Assembly (NCBI GenBank): GCA_030629295.1
Contig: DAOVPH010000017.1
Location: forward strand, 1-12,952
Direction: 5' to 3'
DNA length: 12,952 nt
Source: Candidatus Latescibacterota bacterium
GTDB taxonomy: Bacteria; Latescibacterota; MVCY01
The notes under the pieces were generated by a model. The model saw only the letters and a program-made list of their open reading frames with translations, had not been told where the DNA came from and did no database searches. Shown here piece after piece: positions 6,803 through 12,952 of this stretch (position 1 is its first letter; each line of letters starts with the position of its first letter). A program made the position numbers and the translations under genes.

Positions 6803-8023
6803 ATGAACTACTTAGGTATCGATGTCTCTAAAGCAACCTCTCGCTTGGTCATTTTAAACAATGAGGGAGAAAAGCTTACCAAACCCTTCACTCTCCAGAA
6901 TAACGACCAAGGTTTCAATAAGCTCCTATCTCGCCTGGAGGAATTGAACCTTACACCCAACAATCTCTTAGCCGGTATAGAAGCTACTGGTATCTGGTGG
7001 GAAAATCTCTATTCTTTATTAACCGACAAGGGATTCAAGGTAATAGTGCTCAATCCTCACCAAACTAATAAATACCGAGAAGCATTGCGTAAAAAAGCCA
7101 AAACCGATGATATCGATGCTTATGTTATTGCAGGACTCTTACGTTCCAACGAATATGCTGATAGTTTTGTGCCCGAAGAAGCGATCCAATCGCTGCGCGA
7201 AATTACTAAACTCAGATATCAGCTTATCAAGAACCGAAGAAATTACAACCGGCAAGTCTATAGTTTGTTAGGCTTGATATTCCCGGAATATTCCAAAACG
7301 GCTATCAAAAATCCATTTGCCGTGGCTTCAACCGCTATACTTAAGGCCTATCCTACCGCCAAAGATTTGGCCTCTGCCAAGCCTAAGCAAATTGAGAAGA
7401 TAGTCCGTTCTATCAAAGGCAATAATTTCAACATCCAAGAAATTCAGCAACTTATCGATACCGCCAAACATTCTATCTATTCCGGCCGGGCCAAAGACAC
7501 CCGAGGATTAAACCTCGCTATATTGCTTTCCCAGGTTGAGCACTTGGATAAAGCTATCGCGGAATTGGATCAAAGAATGGAGGAGATTCTCTCTCCTTCC
7601 AACGACGATGATTCCGATAGCTTCCCGGGAGCAAATCTATCAACTATCCCCGGAATAGGACCTAAAACGATAGCTGCCATATTGTCTGCGGTAGGTACAA
7701 ATGGCCACGCTTTCGCTTCCGGCACCCAGTTTGTTGGCCACATCGGGTTCTTCCCTCAGATATACGAATCCGGAGAAACCAGAAGAGACAACAAAATTTC
7801 AAAGCGGGGACCGACTTACTTAAGGTGGGCTCTCTATATAGCTGCAGTTGCTTGTATAAAACATAATCCCGAATTCCGAGCCCTCTATCACAAGAAAATA
7901 TCTCAAGGGAAAAAGAGTAAACAAGCTCTCATTTATGTAGCTAAGAAGTTAGCTCACCTCTGCTTAAGCATGCTCAAAAGTGGTGAAGTTTACAAACCCG
8001 AAAGAGTCTTTATGCCTGCTTAA
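6803..8023 (+). CDS. IS110-family recombinase (DEDD transposase)
   Basis: 406 residues, apparently intact; a bridge-RNA-guided DNA recombinase. The N-terminal RuvC-like DEDD domain shows GIDVSK (Asp 7), the EATG motif (Glu 60) and KTDDIDA (Asp 102, Asp 105), close to the spacing in the characterised family member IS621. A helical region with a coiled-coil-like stretch follows (about 130-270), then a helix-hairpin-helix-like LSTIPGIGPKTIAAIL at 279-294. The C-terminal Tnp domain contains VGHIGFFPQIYESGE and SKRGPTYLRWALY; Ser 323 in YESGE is my candidate for the catalytic serine. The ATG at 6803 has AAGGAGG 9 nt upstream. It is transcribed away from the CODH operon and shows no frameshift, so the element may be active. 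Confidence 0.95.
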   Translation: MNYLGIDVSKATSRLVILNNEGEKLTKPFTLQNNDQGFNKLLSRLEELNLTPNNLLAGIEATGIWWENLYSLLTDKGFKVIVLNPHQTNKYREALRKKAKTDDIDAYVIAGLLRSNEYADSFVPEEAIQSLREITKLRYQLIKNRRNYNRQVYSLLGLIFPEYSKTAIKNPFAVASTAILKAYPTAKDLASAKPKQIEKIVRSIKGNNFNIQEIQQLIDTAKHSIYSGRAKDTRGLNLAILLSQVEHLDKAIAELDQRMEEILSPSNDDDSDSFPGANLSTIPGIGPKTIAAILSAVGTNGHAFASGTQFVGHIGFFPQIYESGETRRDNKISKRGPTYLRWALYIAAVACIKHNPEFRALYHKKISQGKKSKQALIYVAKKLAHLCLSMLKSGEVYKPERVFMPA

Positions 8024-8037
8024 TCGAAAAAATGTTC

Positions 8038-8084
8038 TTTGAAATTTATCAAATTTTTCTCTTGACTTCTTATAGGATGTCTTT
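8038..8084 (+). promoter_or_regulatory. IS110 right-end region with an outward -35 box
   Basis: An AT-rich stretch follows the recombinase stop. TTGACT at 8062-8067 is a good -35 box without a matching -10 at the right distance in place, as expected when the -10 is supplied by the left end after circularisation. TAGGATG at 8073-8079 also occurs in the candidate donor loop of the leader RNA (6665-6671). Confidence 0.45.
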
Positions 8085-8276
8085 CCTGAGTTAATGTTTT
8101 AGTGGTTGTGCTTCTCAACCTAAGACCTTCGAGATTGCTTCCGAGTGATGGGGCCGTTGGTTACTGAAGAATACTTGGAGCGAACCATCATTGATCCGCA
8201 TTGTGTTCAACAACAAAGGTCCGGTGCTCCAGGTGCCTGCTCCTCTCTTTGTGATTGCCCCGATCCGTGCCGATTT

Positions 8277-8399
8277 TCAACGCCAAGACCTCGGTCTCCA
8301 CCTAGATATTGTGGCCTTCAGGTTCGTGGTATCCAGAGGGTATTCTTCAATACGGAGGCCACGCGGACCGTGGCGTATGGCAATCTGTCGAGTAGACAT
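8277..8399 (-). CDS. Doubtful 40-residue ORF with a good ribosome binding site
   Basis: ATG at 8399 follows GGAGG by 8 nt and reads MSTRQIAIRHGPRGLRIEEY to a TGA at 8277. I do not recognise it. A second open stretch in a shifted frame continues from about 8299 to 8188 (ending EHRTFVVEHNADQ), which could mean a frameshifted gene of about 72 residues. The ribosome binding site lies inside the domain VI-like hairpin of the intron relic, so the apparent start may be coincidence. Low confidence. Confidence 0.15.
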   Translation of the reverse strand: MSTRQIAIRHGPRGLRIEEYPLDTTNLKATISRWRPRSWR

Positions 8400-8450
8400 C
8401 TTTTCAACCTCCTTCGGTTGTTAATGTCCCTCACAGAACCGGACTTGAGG
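8387..8450 (-). other. Group II intron 3'-end relic (domain V half plus domain VI-like hairpin)
   Basis: Read on the minus strand, CCTCAAGTCCGGTTC (8450-8436) followed by TGTGAGGG matches the 3' arm of bacterial group II intron domain V. Next is a domain VI-like hairpin at 8427-8396: ACAT...CAACC, loop GAAGGA, GGTTG...ATGT. It ends with CTACTCGAC, a common 3' terminus for such introns. The expected 5' arm of domain V (GAGCCGGACTTGAGG) is not upstream; CCTTGACCCTACA is there instead. No reverse transcriptase frame is seen. I infer a degenerate or rearranged fragment unable to splice. Confidence 0.4.
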
Positions 8451-8713
8451 TGTAGGGTCAAGGAATGGCGCCATAGACTTAGGCGAGGCCTATCTCTTTC
8501 TCCCTGTTTCCTCTGGGAGTGCCTCAATAGCCCCTCCATATCCTGGTTTCCATCCCCTGCCACATCAAACGGTACGTGCCCTTTTCGAGCGGAGTTTCCC
8601 CTGACTTTCTCCTCCCTCTAACTTGCTTCGAGGTCAGTCCATCCTTCTACGGGGATCTCAGAAACATTATATTCTTCCAATCTCTATTTTTTTTGATTTG
8701 CACTTTTCTAAAC

Positions 8714-8743
8714 AAGACTACTCGGATTATTTCCACTAGTCTT
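8714..8743. terminator. Weak hairpin downstream of the epimerase gene
   Basis: AAGACTA (8714-8720) and TAGTCTT (8737-8743) form a 7-bp stem with an inner GGA/TCC pairing. It lies 17 bp past the epimerase stop on the minus strand and is followed there by GTTT only, so it is a poor intrinsic terminator at best. Confidence 0.3.
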
Positions 8744-8759
8744 CTCTCTCCGCAAGGAG

Positions 8760-9941
8760 TCATTTGCCTGAATCCATTTGCTGGAATTCTTTGTAGCACA
8801 GATACAAGGCGCGTGGGACATGAAAACACCCTTTCCACATCCCGCCCTTTATGTCTAATAAAACTTTGCCCCTGCGATTTAAGTAGCCGAACCATTCACC
8901 AAACTCCGGGTCCGGAAATCTCTGCCAGGCATAGCGCTGTACTTTTTCGTACCATTGCAAACACTTACTATGCCCTGTCAACGCGTATCCCTTGGTCAAC
9001 GCGACCAGCGCCTCCAGATGAACCCACCACAATTTTTGGTCCCATTCAAGTTGCCGGGGCGCTTTGCCTTCGGCATCCAGAAAGTAAAAGATTCCGCCAT
9101 ACTCACTGTCCCAACCGAAGTCCAGAGTACTCAGTACAATATCTACTGCCTTCGCAGCGAGTTTTTTATCGTTCCTGCGGTGGGCAACGTCCATAGCAAA
9201 CCACATAGATTCAATTCCGTGCCCCGGATTAATCAGCCGACCATCAAAACAATCGGGATGCGAGCCGTCAGGCAGAACGTGTTCAAAAATCAAGTTCCTA
9301 TCCCTGTCAAGGAATAGAGTCATCACCTCGTTCAAACACCCATCTACTGTTGTGTCCATATCACCCCGGTTAAGCAAGTGTTCCATCTCCAGTGAGAGAT
9401 TAACCAGTATCATAGGCAGAGCAAAGGTTTTAAGCGGCCTTGTGCCGGGCACAACCTTGGAATACTTTCCCTTAGGATTATCCCTGCGCTGCAATATGTT
9501 TCGGTATGTCTTCAGCGCTATTTTTTCTGCATCATCATCACCCGAGGCTAGCGCATATTGGCTGAATGCCATCGCTGCGAAACAATCGGAAAAAATGTTA
9601 TACGGCTGAACGAGCGGTTTGCCTTCGCGGTTGAGTGCAAAATACCAGTTGCCCTCAGCGTCCATTCCATACTTTCGTAGGAATTCTACGCCGTGCCTGG
9701 CAATCTCCAGCCATTGCTCTTTTTTCTCCAGACGGTTGTATAACATTGCGAACGTCCAGACCTGTCGCGCCTGCGGCCAGATGAACTTGTCCGTGTCATA
9801 CACACTGCCCTGCCTGTCAAGACAGGTGAAGTAACCGCCGCACTCTTCGTCAACCGAGTGCCGCTCCCAGAACGGTATAACATCTCGCAGAAGGGCATCC
9901 CGATACAACATCGTGAGTTCCCCAAATTTGAGCCTGTTCAA
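8760..9941 (-). CDS. AGE-superfamily sugar 2-epimerase (N-acylglucosamine 2-epimerase / cellobiose 2-epimerase family)
   Basis: Predicted to interconvert C2 epimers of a reducing sugar such as N-acetylglucosamine/N-acetylmannosamine or a disaccharide; cytoplasmic. 393 residues, the usual length for an (alpha/alpha)6-barrel AGE enzyme. Family signatures: FWERHSVDEECGGYFTCLDR at 24-43, IWPQARQVW near 54-62, NPGHGIES with His 241, LWWVHLEALVAL near 304-315, and GCFHVPRAL with His 374. His 241 and His 374 fit the pair of catalytic histidines. I start at TTG 9941, since AGGGAG lies about 9 nt upstream and the first helix is complete; ATG 9911 is an alternative that would remove ten residues. A TATAAT word directly precedes the TTG but has no good -35 box. 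Substrate cannot be told from sequence. The glycosidase-like gene lies upstream on the same strand. Confidence 0.88.
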   Translation of the reverse strand: MNRLKFGELTMLYRDALLRDVIPFWERHSVDEECGGYFTCLDRQGSVYDTDKFIWPQARQVWTFAMLYNRLEKKEQWLEIARHGVEFLRKYGMDAEGNWYFALNREGKPLVQPYNIFSDCFAAMAFSQYALASGDDDAEKIALKTYRNILQRRDNPKGKYSKVVPGTRPLKTFALPMILVNLSLEMEHLLNRGDMDTTVDGCLNEVMTLFLDRDRNLIFEHVLPDGSHPDCFDGRLINPGHGIESMWFAMDVAHRRNDKKLAAKAVDIVLSTLDFGWDSEYGGIFYFLDAEGKAPRQLEWDQKLWWVHLEALVALTKGYALTGHSKCLQWYEKVQRYAWQRFPDPEFGEWFGYLNRRGKVLLDIKGGMWKGCFHVPRALYLCYKEFQQMDSGK

Positions 9942-10356
9942 TATTATAACTCCCTGTGTCGCAGTGTGTTATGAGGGGCAAATTTCAAAAGTACCCCAAA
10001 AAATCTCTCAAAATGACGTTTGGGGGACGTTTTCCAGGTGCGAGATAGAAAAAGTAACCCAATTTTTTCCGCTCAAGACAGCGGAAGTAACCCAACATTT
10101 TGGACGTTCGTGCAAATTCATGAGATTTCATAATCCATTGTTGCTTTTTTTCTTGTGCTATATGGTCTGCATCCTGTACACTCTTGAAATATTGAACATC
10201 AATATTGAACAGGCTCAAATTAGACTGTTCCGGTTATAACACAATTTTTGATTATATGCGAATATTTATTGCGTTACATATAGAAAATCTTCCCTCCAGT
10301 CAATATTGTCTCATTATGCCTATTTCCCTCTTAAATTGAAATCCGTTTTTTTCGAT
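9942..10356. other. Intergenic region between glycosidase-like gene and epimerase
   Basis: 415 bp without a convincing gene. The left half carries a repeat cluster (9986-10103). The right half (about 10104-10356) is AT-rich, with no clear hairpin terminator after the glycosidase-like stop at 10357 and no strong promoter for the epimerase. A minus-strand open frame here (9985-10218) is a by-product of the repeats. Confidence 0.5.
9986..10103 (+). repeat. Three imperfect direct repeats, possible remnant transposon end
   Basis: Three same-orientation copies of an AAGTAnCCCAA word: AAAGTACCCCAAAAAATC near 9988-10005, AAAGTAACCCAATTTTTTCC at 10051-10070, and AAGTAACCCAACATTTTGG at 10085-10103. 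Between copies 2 and 3 is a perfect hairpin, CCGCT-caagac-AGCGG (10069-10084). GACGTTT also occurs twice between copies 1 and 2. Multiple short terminal repeats of this kind, reading GGGTTACTT on the other strand, are known from IS21-family ends. No transposase is present, so this is a remnant at most. Confidence 0.4.
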
Positions 10357-12576
10357 TCATCCTATTTTTGCTTCAAATTCAATTTCTCCTGAGGGCTTCT
10401 GCCACATTATTCCTGCGCCGTCAGGCAGAACTGTTACCTCGGATTTAGAGTCAACAGATTTGACCAATAACGCATTTGGCAGACGGATATGCAATGCTGC
10501 ATATTCCATAGATGCCTGATCAGGAAAAACAACTTTACCCTTCGCCCTGTTTTCAGATGCTTCATATTTCATCTGAAAAGAAACCGATCCGAAATGAGTT
10601 GGGGCATTGGAAATACCGATTACACCCCCGCTTGCAAGCCACTCGCGAGCAGTCCCCCGTGCAAGATGTAACCCTCGGCCTTCCTCTGTAATGAGACAAT
10701 CTCGAACAGCCCGAACCACTGCAAGCGGTGTCCACAGATGCTGGCGGTCACCGGATATTTGGGTCGTGCCTGCCTCTTTCCCTCTCTCTTCGCACCAGGT
10801 ATAAAGAGGTGTGCCATGATTCAGGGTTGCGTAAAGGTATTCAATGAAAGCGTCACCATTTCCGCGCGCAAGATGTGTTTGCGCCAAATGATCCAAATCA
10901 ATTGCCACCCAGATGCCATCTTCCATAAATCCTGTATGCATTGGAAGTCCGCCAGGGCTCAAGTTAGATTCCATTTTTCTGATAGTTCCCCTTATTAGTT
11001 CATGGTCAGGAGGTATTAGACCGCACGGAACTGCCGCGTTAAGGGCTCCCCAGCTGCTTCCACTGGTCTTGCCGGGACAACCGGGAATCCACCTATAGCC
11101 ATTTTCATTTATTACACCTTTCTCCAGAGAACGCATTAAATCTTGGTATGCTTTATTGTATATTTCCCGAAGTTCGGGTAAATCATCCTCCATTCCCAGA
11201 ATTTCCGCCGCTTCTACGGTAAGACGATCTGCAAATACTGGCCAGAAGTTATGCGGAAAAAATACTCCGTAAGACATGTTATCATCCATAAGCCCGCAAT
11301 CTCCATTACCGCGAGGCATCAATCCGTAGGTCAAAGGGTAGGCATTGTTTTCCATCACACGCGTTCGCGCCCGCATGCTCTCCTGCCAACGCGAACTTGC
11401 TCTCATGCGAGGATACATCTCCTTGAGGTATTTAATGTCACCGGTAAGCCGGTAATGTTCCATAATTACCCATGACTTCCACCCCGAACCTGACCAACCA
11501 GTACCACCTCCCCAAGATTTGGGTTCTATCCAGTTACCATCTTTCTCCTGTAGATCAAGAGGCATCCTTTGGCCGATCTCTGCCTCCTTGTGCAAGCCAA
11601 CCTGGTCAAGGGCTATGGAGGCCATCAGCGGTTCACAGGAATTGGAGGCGCGGTATATTTCAGTGCCGCAGATACCGGCAATATACCCATCCTTGACCCG
11701 TTCCCGCATAACAAAGAGGTCTGCCAGACATGCATAGAATGACTGCTTGACACCGGAATCGGGTATTTCTACTCTCACTCCTCTGCCCACCAGTTCACGC
11801 CACACTTGCTTGGCATATTCCATTTCCTCAGCCCAGTTGCGGGAACGTAAATCTGGAAGATCCGCAATATAGGCTTCATAAGGCCGAATAATCCAACCAG
11901 AGGCAGTCTCACCAGGTGCAAGGTCCCATGACATCTTCATCAGCCCCCATGTAAGTGCTGGGTAATCAGCCGGTTTGGTCCCCTCCGGCGGTTTTTCGCT
12001 GCCGCAGGAAAATTCATCTGCTCCTATTCCCATGATAAGCACCCTGTCAGCCCAGTCAAAGCCGCCGGCAACAAAACTGTCACAAGGATTCGCAAAATCG
12101 CGCCACCCGGGGTTATACCCACCCAAAGAAGAAGCAGGCGGCACACAAAGCACACTGAAACGATGTAGCCGGTCACCCGTATTGGCCATTTCAATCCTGA
12201 CAATAGCTGCTGATTTCCCTCCGGCTATCTCCAGACGCATCCGGCCGCGTGCATCAGTATAAGAGTTGTCCAATATTGGCAGATACCCTTCCGAGCGAGT
12301 CCATTCACTATGCGCAAAAGGTTGATTATTCAATTCCGGTCTCAGTTCAATACCCCAACCCTTATTACGAATCATTACCGTAGGATAATAAGAGTTTAAT
12401 GGCTTATCGGTAAGGTCGTCGTAGGTCCATCTCATATGGACACAACCGGGTTTCAGATCAAGCAAGGTCTTATGACTGCTCTCCGGCAGGGCTGCTGTCA
12501 ACCGGTGCGGTGTACCGAACGAATAAGCAAAATCAACTCGCGACTGCAAAGTAGAAAGACCTGGTTTTTTTAGCAT
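10357..12576 (-). CDS. Glycosidase-like protein with a six-hairpin (alpha/alpha)6-barrel domain
   Basis: 739 residues. Probable layout: an N-terminal beta-sandwich domain (about 1-245), an (alpha/alpha)6-barrel (about 260-630) and a C-terminal beta-rich tail (about 640-739). Barrel features resemble the GH63/GH78/GH95/GH116-like six-hairpin glycosidases: EPLMASIALDQVG near 315-327, EKDGNWIEPKSWGGG near 344-358, HYRLTGDIKYLKEMYPRM near 374-391, EDGIWVAIDLDHL near 552-564, and GDRQHLWTPLAVVRAV near 609-624. Acidic residues Asp 346, Glu 351 and Glu 552 are possible active-site members; I cannot assign them or a GH family. No signal peptide or membrane segment is seen, so it should act inside the cell on imported oligosaccharides. 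The ATG at 12576 has AAGGAG 7 nt upstream. The epimerase gene follows 415 bp later and may share the pathway. Confidence 0.75.
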   Translation of the reverse strand: MLKKPGLSTLQSRVDFAYSFGTPHRLTAALPESSHKTLLDLKPGCVHMRWTYDDLTDKPLNSYYPTVMIRNKGWGIELRPELNNQPFAHSEWTRSEGYLPILDNSYTDARGRMRLEIAGGKSAAIVRIEMANTGDRLHRFSVLCVPPASSLGGYNPGWRDFANPCDSFVAGGFDWADRVLIMGIGADEFSCGSEKPPEGTKPADYPALTWGLMKMSWDLAPGETASGWIIRPYEAYIADLPDLRSRNWAEEMEYAKQVWRELVGRGVRVEIPDSGVKQSFYACLADLFVMRERVKDGYIAGICGTEIYRASNSCEPLMASIALDQVGLHKEAEIGQRMPLDLQEKDGNWIEPKSWGGGTGWSGSGWKSWVIMEHYRLTGDIKYLKEMYPRMRASSRWQESMRARTRVMENNAYPLTYGLMPRGNGDCGLMDDNMSYGVFFPHNFWPVFADRLTVEAAEILGMEDDLPELREIYNKAYQDLMRSLEKGVINENGYRWIPGCPGKTSGSSWGALNAAVPCGLIPPDHELIRGTIRKMESNLSPGGLPMHTGFMEDGIWVAIDLDHLAQTHLARGNGDAFIEYLYATLNHGTPLYTWCEERGKEAGTTQISGDRQHLWTPLAVVRAVRDCLITEEGRGLHLARGTAREWLASGGVIGISNAPTHFGSVSFQMKYEASENRAKGKVVFPDQASMEYAALHIRLPNALLVKSVDSKSEVTVLPDGAGIMWQKPSGEIEFEAKIG

Positions 12577-12625
12577 TTGTTAACTCCTTTTTGGTTCATA
12601 CGTTGTCAAAGTTTTTTTACGAATT

Positions 12626-12694
12626 TCAGGATATGTGCCAGCTGAGATTCTTTTTTACCTGAGAGTCCTTGATTTGCAATCGCTTTTTTGGCAT
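12626..12694 (-). CDS. Possible 22-residue leader ORF upstream of the glycosidase-like gene
   Basis: ATG at 12694 has AAGGAG 9 nt upstream and encodes MPKKRLQIKDSQVKKNLSWH plus two residues, ending at TGA 12626, 49 bp before the glycosidase-like start. The lysine-rich MPKKR-IKD opening loosely recalls the first residues of LacI-type regulators, so a truncated regulator remnant is conceivable. It may equally be chance. Confidence 0.2.
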   Translation of the reverse strand: MPKKRLQIKDSQVKKNLSWHIS

Positions 12695-12952
12695 ATTAGC
12701 TATCTCCTTTGCTTGCAGGAGTGTACTAATTGTAGTTTCCTCCTATTATTTTTTAAAGAGCGATTTCGCACAACGTTTCGCGTGTTTGCCACGTTTTGTG
12801 GAGCACAGCGGAACAAAATGTAGTAAAGGTCGGGATAGAATTGCGGCGCGCTCAACCTTAGGCGAAGGCTTGGCTGTTTCGGCGTTTCCGCTTTCCGTGC
12901 CCGTTTAGCCTTCTCCATAGCCAACGTTTCCGCAAGCCCCCCTGCGATCCCG
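12695..12952. other. Right-edge non-coding stretch with a hairpin
   Basis: No convincing gene. A hairpin at 12791-12821 pairs ACGTTTTGT (12791-12799) with ACAAAATGT (12813-12821), one G-U pair included. The word CAACGTTTC recurs nearby at about 12770 and 12922. On the minus strand an AGGAGG at about 12738-12743 has no start codon at proper spacing. The stretch could hold the glycosidase promoter or a repetitive element that continues outside the window. Confidence 0.35.

Larger units (their letters stand above)
6527..8080 (+). mobile_element. IS110-family insertion sequence (ends approximate)
   Basis: The element comprises a leader with a candidate bridge RNA, one recombinase gene and a short right end. 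IS110 elements lack terminal inverted repeats and target duplications, so the ends cannot be read directly. I place the left end near the -10 box (about 6520-6531). I place the right end shortly after TTGACT at 8062-8067, because in excised IS110 circles a right-end -35 box joins a left-end -10 box. With GT as shared core (6527-6528 and 8079-8080) the joined spacer would be 18 bp, an acceptable promoter. The coordinates given assume that core and are tentative. The long non-coding leader before the gene fits the IS110 group rather than the IS1111 group. Confidence 0.6.
8085..8757. other. Gene-poor stretch between the IS110 element and the epimerase
   Basis: No convincing intact gene. Several open frames of 70-160 codons exist on both strands but lack family resemblance and overlap one another. 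The clearest content is the group II intron-like 3' end on the minus strand. A second word near 8571-8598 (minus strand, GGGCACGTACCGTTTGATG) also resembles the 3' arm of an intron domain V. A small hairpin (GGTTG 8104-8108, CAACC 8116-8120) lies just past the IS element. The stretch looks like accumulated mobile-element debris. Confidence 0.5.

Noticed and set aside
8145..8621. 158-codon plus-strand frame
   Set aside because: Arginine-, proline- and cysteine-rich low-order translation across the intron-like relic; other frames are also open there and none looks coding.
8576..9196. 206-codon plus-strand frame
   Set aside because: Mostly antisense to the epimerase, whose family motifs are unmistakable.
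9942..9972. TATAAT directly before the epimerase TTG start, taken as a promoter
   Set aside because: At 17 bp upstream the hexamer is TAACAC, a poor -35, and a start there would favour the shorter, less family-like reading frame.
9985..10218. 77-codon minus-strand frame with LGYF repeated three times
   Set aside because: The repeated LGYF words are just the translation of the three DNA direct repeats; there is no ribosome binding site or family match.
12700..12924. 74-codon minus-strand frame, lysine/arginine-rich
   Set aside because: Crosses the hairpin and repeat words, has no recognisable domain and lacks a visible ribosome binding site.
1..12952. CRISPR array, tRNA or rRNA genes
   Set aside because: No regularly spaced repeats of 25-40 bp and no tRNA cloverleaf or rRNA words were noticed on either strand.

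Overview
The window looks like a piece of an anaerobic bacterium that uses the Wood-Ljungdahl (reductive acetyl-CoA) pathway. The evidence is a carbon monoxide dehydrogenase, a corrinoid iron-sulfur protein subunit of bacterial type and several ferredoxin-like electron carriers on one strand. Shine-Dalgarno sites of the AGGAGG type precede most genes. I cannot fix the phylum from sequence alone. Nothing here is archaeal or phage-like.

Region 1 (about 1-6352, minus strand) reads as one operon, from right to left: a 59-codon unknown ORF, acsD, a CooF-like four-cluster ferredoxin, a NuoE-like [2Fe-2S] subunit, a NuoF-like NADH/FMN subunit, a short NuoG-like [2Fe-2S]/[4Fe-4S] subunit, and cooS, which runs off the left edge. 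Together these suggest a path in which CODH electrons pass through the CooF-like and NuoG-like proteins to the NuoEF flavin site and NAD(P)H, or the reverse. No hydrogenase H-cluster or formate dehydrogenase domain is present. A roughly 116-bp AT-rich insert bounded by 10-bp inverted repeats separates the NuoF-like and NuoG-like genes.

Region 2 (about 6520-8085, plus strand) is an IS110-family element with an apparently intact DEDD recombinase. The roughly 260-nt leader before the recombinase has a sigma70-like promoter and nested stem-loops laid out like an IS110 bridge RNA. Short guide-like words in one loop recur at the presumed element ends. The element sits directly upstream of the CODH operon and may mark its upstream limit.

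Region 3 (about 8085-8757) has no convincing gene. It carries a minus-strand motif set resembling the 3' end of a group II intron (half of domain V, a domain VI-like hairpin and a CTACTCGAC end), apparently a relic.

Region 4 (8760-12576, minus strand) holds two carbohydrate genes: an AGE-superfamily sugar 2-epimerase and, upstream of it, a 739-residue (alpha/alpha)6-barrel glycosidase-like protein without a signal peptide. The 415 bp between them contain three imperfect direct repeats, possibly a remnant transposon end. The last 376 bp (12577-12952) have no convincing gene, only a hairpin and a possible 22-codon leader ORF.
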